Below, piece by piece: positions 14,496-22,318 of a DNA stretch of 22,318 nucleotides. Positions within the stretch are counted from its first letter, which is position 1. Each line of letters begins with the position of its first letter. The translations under genes were made by a program, and so were the position numbers. The stretch comes from Promethearchaeota archaeon (lineage in GTDB: Archaea; Asgardarchaeota; Lokiarchaeia; Sigyniarchaeales; SOKP01), in the NCBI GenBank assembly GCA_030615235.1, contig JAUWZR010000012.1, forward strand, positions 1 through 22,318, written 5' to 3'. The notes below the pieces were generated by a model. That model ran no database searches, was not told the DNA's origin, and was given only the letters and a program-made list of their open reading frames with translations.

Positions 14496-17400
14496 CTAAA
14501 CTCTCGACTTTTTTTGTTTTAATTTTGGAGAGTAAGGTGATAAGATTATTTTTCGTGAAATTAATGAATTCAATGCTTCGAGTACTAAATCTTCATCTAT
14601 TTCATCTATTAAGTCAATTACTGCTTTTAATGTAAAAGTTTTATTAATTTTAATCATAGAAGATATAATATTTATAAGCCTTCTTTCTAAATTTGTTAAT
14701 TCACCAGATTCTAATATCGAGTTATAATAGTTTCTATTTGGAGTGATTTCGAACTCCCCATTATAGTGAAGGAATAAAAGTTGATTTATGATATCTTGTA
14801 ATTCATTATGTATATGGGATAAACTTCCATAAAATTTGTTGATTTGCTTGCTAAATTGTGAATAAATGACACTTGCAAGTAAATAGAGTTGCTTTTTTAA
14901 TCGTTCTGAAGCGGAGTCCCTTAAAATAAGTAATACTCGAATAGCTTCGAAATCACATACTAAGAGCTGGAAAAATTTGAAGTCTAAATCGATAATCGTT
15001 TTCAAATATTCATAATCAGTGGCTAGTTTGCTATAGGTTTTAAACTCTTTATCAACAAGTGATTCGCTAAAAGCAGTAACAGCTTGAATAAATCCTGATA
15101 TAAGTGTACTATCATGATCCATTCCCATAATAGATATATCTTTGCTATATATAGGGAGTCCACTTAGTTTATGAATTAAAATGACTGCTCGAATATTCCA
15201 AACATCCTTGTAAACTTGTACTTTACTTATTAACTCGGTTTCTCTCTTCCTTCTTTTCGGTAAAATCACGTAACTCCTTAAGCTTAATGCGCCAAGTATT
15301 CCAATAAGTGCTATTAATACAAAAATTATCATCAAAATGAAGAGATCAGGACCTTCCACTTGGTTAATATCTATAAAAAAGGTAAATTCTTTGGTTTTAT
15401 AAATAACTCCTTCTTTAGAGATTATAAGTTTAAAGTCATAATTACCCCCAAATCCCGTTGGTAAAGGCAATTCCAATTCATAAATTCCACTACCTATATC
15501 ATTAAAATATCCCGCTCCAAAATTCCATGAGTAGAATACCGTAGCATTTTCGATATAATTTGTAGAGCCAGTTTCAGTCAAATTCAGTTTAATTAGAATC
15601 GTTTCACCTGAAACACCACTGATAAGCCCCTCAAAATCGGGAGTGCCAACATTAATTTCCATTTGATTAACAAATACTTGAAATGTAAAAATTGTAGTTG
15701 TGTAATTACTTTGCTGAAATCTGAGATAAGCATAATTTGGGCCAATAGAGAAGGATGATATTGAAATGGGTATTGTTCGATTAAACCAATAATCTGCATT
15801 TTCATATAATTCAACTTCATATTCTCCATTAATAAAAGTTATACTTCCGCCAGAAAGAAAGACACCTTCAATATCTGCAAGAGCTCTACATGATATCTCT
15901 ATCTCTTGATTATACGATAGCTCTACTAAATAATCTTCATGGATTTCTTGATAGTTGACATAAGTAGTAAGATTTACATTTTCAATAATATTTAGATGAA
16001 TTAGATTCAACATTGTTTGGTTTTCATAGAAAGATTTGCTGGCATTAAATGAAAAATAATAATCTCCTGATGATAATGAGCTTGTGTCTATATCAATAAA
16101 ATATCTTCCTGATCCTTGATAAATCATGGATCCATACGTTCCGAACGTAGAACTATAAGTAACGGTTGCAAATTGAATAGATTGGTTAAAATCAGAATCT
16201 AGAAATTTTACTCTTAATAAAAGGGGGTCCCCAGAAAGTTGGTTAAAATAGGAATCAATAGCAGTTAAATTTGTTTTGTGTATTACATTAAATTGTAATA
16301 ATGAGAATCCCACCTGGGATATGTTTATATTATTATCATGCCATATAATTTGAGCAAAATATTTTCCTGTACTAGCATTATTTGTACCTAGAGTTATTTT
16401 CGAAAATTCAACATTTCCGTTGATGTCAACTGAAACATCTCCCTCTTGATACCACAAAGAACCATTAGGACTAAAGATTTTTAACATCCCTGTCGTACCA
16501 TCAATATTCGGAATTAATGCTGTTTTTATCGTTGCATTAATCTTTAAATCATCATTTGTATAGAAAGTATCGTTTTTACTCCATTGAAGCGTATTTTTCT
16601 TAAATAAATTAGCCAATTCAATATAATTTGGGGCTTCCGCTACGATTTCCCACACTCCTTCTGTAATAATAGTATTCGGGATAGTCAATGTCGAATTCCC
16701 CACTCCAGCACCTATAACCTCATTTATTTTATTATTGGAATATGGATCGATTACTTGAGTTACGTTCCAATTTAGCGGTTTTGAAACATTTAGATAATAA
16801 TTAGTAGAATAAGAACCGGGAATAGATACTGGTATATACATTGTCCAGGTGGTTGTAGAATCATTTTCAACGAAAAATTCGCTTCCTTTAATGTTAGTTT
16901 GCATTATGCGGGTAAATCCATATCTAATTGCTTTAATGTGTTGTTCTGAAGAAATTTCTAAAGAACCTGTAGAATTTGAAGAAAAACCGAACCTGTACTC
17001 TTCTCCACCGACTTCTCCATACCAGCTATTGAATAATAAGGCATAACCATTACCATAACCAATATCAATAATAGGCGTGGATGCTGAGTGCTCATAATCC
17101 GTCGTATTAAGGTTGATTGAAGTTGGTTTCGGTATTGTATGCATCGTTAATGTAACATTATCTATATATAATGTTAGTTTTCCGTTTGGGTTAACTGATT
17201 CAAACGTTGCAATATTGAAAATTACATTTAGCTCACCTGGGGGATTTAAGTCAGAAAGTTCAGGTATAAATGGATCGGTACCACTATTATACCATGTATT
17301 ATTAGTAAAATCAGATAACTTATCAAGATTAAAAGATTGCGAATTTTGACCCATTTTTATTGCGCAAGTAAATCTGCTGTTTACCAAAGGATTTAACCAC

Positions 17401-18044
17401 GGGTCTTCGTATTCGATGAATTTAAATGTAAAATCAAGATCCCAGTATTGAAACTCAACATTTTCACGATCCAAATAAAATGTATAATTTAAATATGAGT
17501 CAATATTATCCCAGTCATCAGCAATATCAATATGCAGTAAACTTAAAGCTATCGAATCGTTTGATCCTAAAGGATTTTGATACCAATTAGTTTCAATATA
17601 ATCTGTATGTGTTGAGTCGGTGTGATTTGTCCAACGCGTATAATCTACTCCTGTATCAAATGTTTCGTTCATCCAAATACTATCACTTTCATGAATGCTC
17701 AGTATGGTGCTGTTAATTTCTATTGCTTCCCATTCATATGGTACAATAACCGTGGCATTTTCATTATCAGACACATTGATATTTTTATTTAAGAAATACC
17801 CTTCCCCATATTCTGTTACATTTTGAGCTTTTCCAACTCCAGAATATATAGATAATAAAGAAGAATCACTTAATTCTAATTCGAAATCATTGTTAGTTTC
17901 ATGATCTTGACTGAAATCTGATCTATCAATAAAATTTATGTTTAAATCAGTCGTTAAGTTGAATAAACAGAAAAAACTTGAAATAAATAGCAGAATCGAT
18001 AAAATTGCCACTAATTTCCTAAAATTTTTAGAAATAATAATCAA
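14496..18044 (-). CDS. Large surface protein with putative longin/roadblock-like cytoplasmic tail
   Basis: 1182 residues, receptor-like. TTG 18044 is the probable start: a TAA lies two codons upstream and the only nearby alternative is GTG at residue 12. Residues 9-29 form a signal/anchor segment. Residues 30-899 are predicted extracellular: a jelly-roll-like module (about 120-302, ending KLTLYIDNVTLTM), then several Ig-like beta-sandwiches (about 480-590, 590-690, 690-795, 795-893), with about thirty N-x-S/T sequons. Residues 900-922 are a membrane helix, followed by the stop-transfer PKRRKR (929-934). The cytoplasmic part has a beta-beta-alpha-beta-beta-beta-alpha pattern at about 940-1070 (AVILIHKLSGLPIYSKDI, LISGFIQAVTAFSE, FFQLLVCDFEAIRVLLIL) resembling Asgard longin/roadblock proteins. 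A winged-helix-like end follows (1115-1170). Layout is seen; fold names and signalling role are inference. Convergent with tdh. Confidence 0.72.
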   Translation of the reverse strand: MIIISKNFRKLVAILSILLFISSFFCLFNLTTDLNINFIDRSDFSQDHETNNDFELELSDSSLLSIYSGVGKAQNVTEYGEGYFLNKNINVSDNENATVIVPYEWEAIEINSTILSIHESDSIWMNETFDTGVDYTRWTNHTDSTHTDYIETNWYQNPLGSNDSIALSLLHIDIADDWDNIDSYLNYTFYLDRENVEFQYWDLDFTFKFIEYEDPWLNPLVNSRFTCAIKMGQNSQSFNLDKLSDFTNNTWYNSGTDPFIPELSDLNPPGELNVIFNIATFESVNPNGKLTLYIDNVTLTMHTIPKPTSINLNTTDYEHSASTPIIDIGYGNGYALLFNSWYGEVGGEEYRFGFSSNSTGSLEISSEQHIKAIRYGFTRIMQTNIKGSEFFVENDSTTTWTMYIPVSIPGSYSTNYYLNVSKPLNWNVTQVIDPYSNNKINEVIGAGVGNSTLTIPNTIITEGVWEIVAEAPNYIELANLFKKNTLQWSKNDTFYTNDDLKINATIKTALIPNIDGTTGMLKIFSPNGSLWYQEGDVSVDINGNVEFSKITLGTNNASTGKYFAQIIWHDNNINISQVGFSLLQFNVIHKTNLTAIDSYFNQLSGDPLLLRVKFLDSDFNQSIQFATVTYSSTFGTYGSMIYQGSGRYFIDIDTSSLSSGDYYFSFNASKSFYENQTMLNLIHLNIIENVNLTTYVNYQEIHEDYLVELSYNQEIEISCRALADIEGVFLSGGSITFINGEYEVELYENADYWFNRTIPISISSFSIGPNYAYLRFQQSNYTTTIFTFQVFVNQMEINVGTPDFEGLISGVSGETILIKLNLTETGSTNYIENATVFYSWNFGAGYFNDIGSGIYELELPLPTGFGGNYDFKLIISKEGVIYKTKEFTFFIDINQVEGPDLFILMIIFVLIALIGILGALSLRSYVILPKRRKRETELISKVQVYKDVWNIRAVILIHKLSGLPIYSKDISIMGMDHDSTLISGFIQAVTAFSESLVDKEFKTYSKLATDYEYLKTIIDLDFKFFQLLVCDFEAIRVLLILRDSASERLKKQLYLLASVIYSQFSKQINKFYGSLSHIHNELQDIINQLLFLHYNGEFEITPNRNYYNSILESGELTNLERRLINIISSMIKINKTFTLKAVIDLIDEIDEDLVLEALNSLISRKIILSPYSPKLKQKKSRV

Positions 18045-18377
18045 CTTTTAAGTTTACTAACCTAAATTTTTAAACCTACTTATTTATCCTTTAATAAAAA
18101 TATGTCTCTAAATTCATTGTTAAATTCTATAATTATAAATTTTTAGTTATTTTACTTTGTAGTATAAATCTAGTAACTTCCATTATATCAGAGTACCTGA
18201 AGTTAGTCAGATGATAATTGATTTCTTAAAAAATCGGTTTAGAATGAAATAAAGATATTCTGAGTTGCTCACATGAAAATGATGACAAATTTAAAGATTA
18301 ACATTTATGTTAACAATAAATATCAAATAGTGTAAAACTTAAGTTAATATCATTATATCAATTAAATTAGTGAGAAA
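18045..18377. promoter_or_regulatory. 333 bp divergent region, surface protein / deacetylase
   Basis: Very A/T-rich. It must contain promoters for the surface protein (leftward) and the deacetylase-like gene (rightward). No RNA gene and no ORF above about 20 codons are seen. An inverted repeat at 18298-18313 is described separately. A TATA-like TTAATATCATTATATCAA (about 18343-18360) lies just before the deacetylase start. Confidence 0.4.
18298..18313. promoter_or_regulatory. Operator-like inverted repeat
   Basis: TTAACAT-TT-ATGTTAA is a perfect 7+7 palindrome centred about 72 bases before the deacetylase start. Its size and symmetry are what a dimeric helix-turn-helix regulator would bind. 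In A/T-rich DNA such palindromes can arise by chance, so confidence is low. Confidence 0.35.
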
Positions 18378-19148
18378 ATGAAAATTGTATTTCATGAAAA
18401 ATATTACAATTCTAATTACGCTATGGATCCTGCGGCAGCACCTGGACGCTTAGAGGGTATAATAAATATACTTATGAACAATCAAGAGTTTGATTTTATC
18501 GTACCAAATCCTGCTACAAAAGAGGATATCCTAAGGGCTCACACTGAACGACACTATAACTATATTGAGCGCAATTCTTTACTGCTCGAGCTCGCTTCAC
18601 TCGCAGCTGGAGGAGCTATTTTAGCAGCAAAAGAAGCTTACGATGGTAATCCTACTTTTGCAGTTATTCGACCTCCCGGCCATCACGCATCAGCAGATTC
18701 GTGTTGGGGTTTCTGCTACTTTAACAATATAAGCATAAGCCTGCTAAAACTGTATTCAGAGGGTAAAATTAAATCAGCGTTCGTTTTAGATTTCGATCTA
18801 CACACAGGCGATGGGAACATAAACATCTTAACCTTTAGAGGCAACGCGTTTCGAGTAAAAATCCTCAACCCCGATTCGAGTGGAAGAACAGGGTATATTA
18901 AAGAAGTTCAGAACTATATGGAAGATTTAGATAATATTGATATTTTTGTGGCTTCAGCCGGTTTCGATCAAGGAATTGAAGACTGGGGGCATCTTCTACA
19001 TCCCGAAGACTATATTGAGTTAGGAAAGTTAATGAAAGCATATTCCAAGAAGTTATGTGAAGGACGGAGATATGCGCTATTAGAAGGTGGCTACAATCAT
19101 GAGGTGTTACCTAAAAATGTGAACTCTTTCTGTCAAGGATTTAAATAA
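18378..19148 (+). CDS. Histone deacetylase superfamily amidohydrolase
   Basis: Zn-dependent hydrolase of the HDAC/acetoin-utilisation/acetylpolyamine amidohydrolase superfamily, which removes acyl groups from amines or lysines. All active-site elements are present: tandem His102-His103 in RPPGHHA, metal ligands Asp140 and His142 in DFDLHTGDG, Asp197 in SAGFD, and the transition-state Tyr239 in LEGGYN. At 256 residues it is shorter than the usual 300-370 and lacks the long N-terminal loop and C-terminal extension, giving a minimal catalytic domain. The HTGDG form, rather than HHGNG, places it outside classical eukaryotic class I enzymes. Start ATG 18378 is preceded by GTGAG. Possible substrates are acetyl-lysine on chromatin proteins such as Alba or histones, or acetylated polyamines; the neighbourhood does not decide. 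Confidence 0.88.
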   Translation: MKIVFHEKYYNSNYAMDPAAAPGRLEGIINILMNNQEFDFIVPNPATKEDILRAHTERHYNYIERNSLLLELASLAAGGAILAAKEAYDGNPTFAVIRPPGHHASADSCWGFCYFNNISISLLKLYSEGKIKSAFVLDFDLHTGDGNINILTFRGNAFRVKILNPDSSGRTGYIKEVQNYMEDLDNIDIFVASAGFDQGIEDWGHLLHPEDYIELGKLMKAYSKKLCEGRRYALLEGGYNHEVLPKNVNSFCQGFK

Positions 19149-19176
19149 AAAAAAGAATTTGAATACTATAACTTAT

Positions 19177-20304
19177 TTAATTTCCTTTAAAATAATCAAT
19201 TACTTTTTTAATACAAGCATATGAATCTTGTAGTTTGAAAAGATCACATTGGGTTGTTAAATTTATTATTACTATATGTTTTACTCCTAATTTAGCGTAT
19301 TCCTCAAATTTCTCAATAATGTTATCAGGCGTACCATTTAAAATTAAATCTTTACACATTTGGAATGGTATCTTTTCAAATGCTTCCATCATGGTTTTTT
19401 TGTCATATTTCGTTGGAATAAAATCTATGACACCACGAAAATTATCACCGAATGGATGTGAAATCCCGTATTGTTGAAAATCCTCAGATGATGCTGTTAA
19501 CAAAGAATTTTTTGCCATTGGGCTCTCAAGCAGTGTATCACATTCTTCTTGTTTTTCATCGATGATTAAAGCTAACCAAATAGCTGGAGTTATTTCATCT
19601 GGCTCACGACCCGCACTTTTTGCACTAGTTTGAATTCGTTTAAGGCTATCTTTATATTTTTCAGGATCTAATCCGACAGGTAACCAACCATCTCCTAATT
19701 TACCAGTTAACTCAAGCATTTTAGGTCCATGAGCTCCAATCCAGATAGGAGGAGGTTTACTTTTTTTGTATGGCGTTAAAGATAGTACCGCATCATTTAA
19801 TTTCCAAAATTTTCCATCAAAATCAACTTTTTTATCATTTTCCCATAAAAGTTTGATAATTTTGATAGCTTCCTCTAATCTACTAACTGGTTTTTCCCAT
19901 TTAATACCGTAAGGAACAATATTCTCTTTTTCGCCAGCGCCTACTCCAAGAATAATTCTCCCTTTTGAAAGATGGTCCAAAGTTATAATCATTTGGGCAA
20001 GTACGGCTGGATGATGACGAAATGTTTCAGTTACTCCTGTTCCTAATGAAACTTTTTTTGTATTGCTGGCAGCAATTGTCATTGTAGGAAATATATTATA
20101 CCAATCGTGTGGACTTTTTTGATATGATGCTAAGCTAGTTATATCTGGGGACCAAATTGACTCAGGAATAAAACTCATTAGATGATCTGGATACCACAAT
20201 GAATCAAAGCCATCTTTCTCATAAGTTTTTGTCATTCTGATCCCATTTTCAAAAGGTGGAATATATACATTTTCTGTCCCGAATTTTAAATCATCAATAT
20301 CCAT
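19177..20304 (-). CDS. LLM-class flavin/F420-dependent oxidoreductase
   Basis: Luciferase-like TIM-barrel oxidoreductase, 375 residues. Family motifs are in order: WYPDHL (37-42), SLGTGVTETFRHHPAVLAQ (read at 86-104, with the HPAVLAQ helix), LDHLSKGRIILGVGAGE (109-125), the WxLNDAVLSLTP strand, PPPIWIGAHGPKMLEL (185-200) and GDGWLPVG (204-211). The GVGAGE and HLSKGR elements are shared by Mer and F420-dependent glucose-6-phosphate dehydrogenase-like enzymes, so F420H2 is a likelier cofactor than FMN in an archaeon, but this is inference. A hydride-transfer substrate cannot be named. Start ATG 20304 is well supported by AGAGG nine bases upstream. It converges on the deacetylase gene; its 3' end has a poly-T tract on its own strand (complement of 19147-19154). 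Confidence 0.87.
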   Translation of the reverse strand: MDIDDLKFGTENVYIPPFENGIRMTKTYEKDGFDSLWYPDHLMSFIPESIWSPDITSLASYQKSPHDWYNIFPTMTIAASNTKKVSLGTGVTETFRHHPAVLAQMIITLDHLSKGRIILGVGAGEKENIVPYGIKWEKPVSRLEEAIKIIKLLWENDKKVDFDGKFWKLNDAVLSLTPYKKSKPPPIWIGAHGPKMLELTGKLGDGWLPVGLDPEKYKDSLKRIQTSAKSAGREPDEITPAIWLALIIDEKQEECDTLLESPMAKNSLLTASSEDFQQYGISHPFGDNFRGVIDFIPTKYDKKTMMEAFEKIPFQMCKDLILNGTPDNIIEKFEEYAKLGVKHIVIINLTTQCDLFKLQDSYACIKKVIDYFKGN

Positions 20305-20517
20305 TATTTAACCTCTAATTGTATTTTTGGATTTATTAAATTTCTTTTAAGGTATAATAAGATTTAAAGATTTACATAAATGTGAAAAAATTAATCTTAA
20401 TAGGACAATCTTTTATTGATGATTTAAATAACCTAAATTGATACTATTTTCTTATAAGATTTAGAGTTCGAATATTTTTGATAATAAAAAGTAAAATTAT
20501 ACTATGGTTTTAGAGAT

Positions 20518-20715
20518 ATGACGCAACAGTTTAAAGTTTTAACTTATGTAATGCCAACTAAAGAAGCCAAAAACGATTCTCAACCATATGGATTTGAGAA
20601 ACTTGTTAACGATCATCTCCAACAGGGTTGGAAGGTTATTAATTGCGAATCGATTTTCATGGGCGGTGTTAATCGTTATGTTAGACATTATCGGGCTTAT
20701 CTAGTTAAAGATTAG
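20518..20715 (+). CDS. DUF4177-type small protein
   Basis: 65 residues, function unknown. It matches the DUF4177 pattern: a first strand FKVLTYVMP, a helix FEKLVNDHLQQGW with the hallmark GWKVINCES, then a final strand RHYRAYLVKD. Members are tiny alpha/beta cytosolic proteins of about 60-70 residues found singly in bacteria and archaea. ATG 20518 follows TAGAGAT. The upstream gap 20305-20517 is A/T spacer with no gene. The gene is transcribed toward the DUF362 gene and away from the LLM gene, and ends before a T8 tract. Confidence 0.8.
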   Translation: MTQQFKVLTYVMPTKEAKNDSQPYGFEKLVNDHLQQGWKVINCESIFMGGVNRYVRHYRAYLVKD

Positions 20716-20759
20716 AGTAGTAAATCAATTAAAGATGATATCAACTTAAATTCTATATC

Positions 20760-20767
20760 TTTTTTTT
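20760..20767 (+). terminator. Poly-T terminator after DUF4177 gene
   Basis: Eight T (20760-20767) about 45 bases after the stop. A matching A-run at 20789-20795 serves as the T tract of the leftward DUF362 gene just beyond its stop codon. Confidence 0.5.
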
Positions 20768-20795
20768 CATAATCTTTAAAATTAGGATAAAAAAA

Positions 20796-22118
20796 TTAAT
20801 TTATTTGATAGAAATGTTCTTGAAACTCGGGCTTACCTTCATACTTTCTTAAGAATAGCAGAGGGGCTTTGTCAATATTTTTAAAGATATACGATGGCGC
20901 TCTAATCCCTGCTTGCCTTAGTGCGTCTTGTATACCATCAACTTCAGGAGGGCATCCTTTAATAGCGATAAGTTCTTTGATATTTGGATGGTCTTTATTT
21001 CTATTGTATTGACATTGTCCAAGCAAAATTGTTTTATTCATTCCCTCAGATGGTTCCATTACTTTTCCGGTAAGTACCTCGACATTATCAAAATCCTTAC
21101 CTTTCCATGCCTCTTTAATCGCTACCAAAAGAACTCCACTAAAAAAACTGCAATAAGTACATATAGTATCGTCAAATTTACGATAACTTATCCCACCTAT
21201 GCCTGCTTTTGCGAAAGAGAGAGGTAATGTATTATTATTCTTATATATAAAATCCCATCCATGGGGTACTGCAAGATCTTCTATATTTTCTCCTTTTACT
21301 TCGATATCAGACAAATCTATTGGACGATTTCTGTCTTTCGCTGCTTGGACTAGATGGGGGACGGCAACAGGATCAATCCCTAGCAAACTTGAGCCAACCA
21401 TATCCGCTGAAAGTATATCAGTTGATGCTACTATTATATCACTTCTATGGGCTTTACCATCAAAGGTTGGACCTCTTTCAAGGGTATAAATCCCATCTAT
21501 GATTGTAAGGCTCGGTGGTGCTTTATTTGCTAGTTTTGATACATTGTAATGAAGAGTGTATTTAGGATCGTCACCATGAAACTTTTTACGCGATGGAATG
21601 TTAATTAAACCTTTCAAGTTTTTTAACCCTAAACTTACAACACATAGAGCGTGAGTTTTGAGAACGGGGACATCTATTAAAAAATCTGATTGAAGCATAT
21701 CAGCATTCATTTTTGCGGATACTCCTTCAGCTAACTCTACTTTTTCGAACGGTCGTTCAAAAATATCATATACTTTAACGCCGTATCGTTTCTTAAAAAT
21801 ATTATATCCAAGCTTTTCGAATGCGTCTTTAGAAGTTTCTTTATCTTTTGGATTTTCTGTAATTATTCCTTCGCCAATAGTTATGTCATTCACACTGTGT
21901 TCCTTCAGTAATATTAGTATTTCCTCCATTACGCTTGAAGTTGTGAGCATACCCCACTTTGGAAAATTACAGTGTCGATTCCAATATACTAGATTAGGTT
22001 TTATAAAAACTTTAGCGTTTGAGTCAAGATTTTCGAATCCATTTGCGAGTTCTACAGCCTTTCGAACAGAATCCCTATCCTTTTCATATTTTACTATGGA
22101 TACAATTGATTTACTCAC
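20796..22118 (-). CDS. DUF362 protein with four C-terminal cysteines
   Basis: 440 residues, cytosolic, biochemical role not established for the family; DUF362 proteins are often linked to iron-sulfur proteins. The N-terminal domain has VFIKPNLVYWN (37-47), DITIGEGI (78-85) and LIDVPVLKTHALCVVSLGLKNLKG, read as the classic PVLKTH (151-156) and SLGLKNLKG (162-170) motifs. IIDGIYTLERGP (206-217) and a DPVAVPHLVQ helix (249-258) follow. The C-terminal part lacks a standard ferredoxin CxxCxxCxxxCP motif but has Cys320 and Cys323 (CTYC), Cys369 (GQCQY) and Cys389 (KGCPPEVDG). The start is GTG 22118, with AAAGGTG (22126-22132) seven bases upstream. Convergent with the DUF4177 gene. Confidence 0.85.
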   Translation of the reverse strand: MSKSIVSIVKYEKDRDSVRKAVELANGFENLDSNAKVFIKPNLVYWNRHCNFPKWGMLTTSSVMEEILILLKEHSVNDITIGEGIITENPKDKETSKDAFEKLGYNIFKKRYGVKVYDIFERPFEKVELAEGVSAKMNADMLQSDFLIDVPVLKTHALCVVSLGLKNLKGLINIPSRKKFHGDDPKYTLHYNVSKLANKAPPSLTIIDGIYTLERGPTFDGKAHRSDIIVASTDILSADMVGSSLLGIDPVAVPHLVQAAKDRNRPIDLSDIEVKGENIEDLAVPHGWDFIYKNNNTLPLSFAKAGIGGISYRKFDDTICTYCSFFSGVLLVAIKEAWKGKDFDNVEVLTGKVMEPSEGMNKTILLGQCQYNRNKDHPNIKELIAIKGCPPEVDGIQDALRQAGIRAPSYIFKNIDKAPLLFLRKYEGKPEFQEHFYQIN

Positions 22119-22318
22119 GTATAAACACCTTTTCTTTTATTAAAAGTAATTAGTGAATTGAATATTAACTATTTTAAAAATTAATTTGTTTTAGAAATAA
22201 CTCTAAAAATTGTTTTGACTTAATTCTCTTACTTTCTTTTCTCAGTCTTCTATATACTAAGATTTTTACTAATTCTAAAAAATTAACGGATAAAAACAGT
22301 ACGATATAAAATAAAAAG
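22119..22318. promoter_or_regulatory. Upstream region of the DUF362 gene to window end
   Basis: 200 bases of A/T-rich spacer with the DUF362 ribosome site at its left end. A TATA-like tract for the leftward gene lies near 22163-22180 (complement of ttaactattttaaaaatt). No gene or RNA is visible before the window ends. Confidence 0.4.

Noticed and set aside
18249..18333. Short ORF of about 20 codons before the deacetylase gene
   Set aside because: It has no ribosome site, is Lys/Asn/Ile-rich spacer translation, and overlaps the palindrome; nothing supports it as coding.
20928..21502. Three + strand frames inside the DUF362 region
   Set aside because: All are antisense to well-conserved DUF362 motifs and show no family features.

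Overview
The window is AT-rich, densely packed archaeal DNA with no rRNA, tRNA, CRISPR array or insertion sequence that I can see. Several traits point to an archaeon, most likely Asgard (Lokiarchaeia-like). These are a stand-alone pyruvate-kinase C-terminal-domain protein, a duplicated DUF4332 protein, an F420/FMN-type LLM oxidoreductase, a mix of genes with and without Shine-Dalgarno sites, frequent TTG/GTG starts, poly-T gene ends, and a very large sequon-rich surface protein whose cytoplasmic tail looks like a longin/roadblock domain. The lineage is inference; no marker gene is present.

Layout. 1-800: a threonine/serine dehydratase running off the left edge. 956-1072: a stub of an alpha/beta hydrolase. 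1102-3922: a 3-hydroxyacyl-CoA dehydrogenase family protein, an AEC-family permease and a beta-keto acid cleavage enzyme (DUF849/BKACE). 4037-5935: a zinc-ribbon membrane protein convergent with a GPH-type sugar/cation symporter. 6242-9234: the DUF4332 protein, the PK_C-like protein and a UMF1-type MFS permease bracketed by two copies of a ~45 bp direct repeat. 9469-12089: a small membrane protein, a possible 38-aa ORF, a hotdog-fold protein, a degenerate copy of the 3' end of kbl, and two tandem paralogous four-helix membrane proteins. 12131-14462: kbl and SDR-type tdh, divergently transcribed. 14496-18044: the 1182-residue surface protein. 18378-22118: a histone-deacetylase-superfamily amidohydrolase, an LLM oxidoreductase, a DUF4177 protein and a DUF362 protein with four C-terminal cysteines.

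How the genes fit together. Amino-acid catabolism is the clearest theme. Tdh and Kbl together turn threonine into glycine plus acetyl-CoA, and the dehydratase at the left edge offers a second exit through 2-oxobutyrate. The BKACE and the hydroxyacyl-CoA dehydrogenase could handle beta-hydroxy/beta-keto intermediates. Three transporters would supply organic acids, sugars or related solutes.

Most interesting items: the receptor-like protein at 14496-18044 (outer beta-sandwich modules, one membrane crossing, then a putative longin/roadblock plus winged-helix tail), and the 110 bp ungapped duplicate of the kbl terminus at 10813-10922, which records a lost second kbl and has an unexpectedly well-kept 3' flank.
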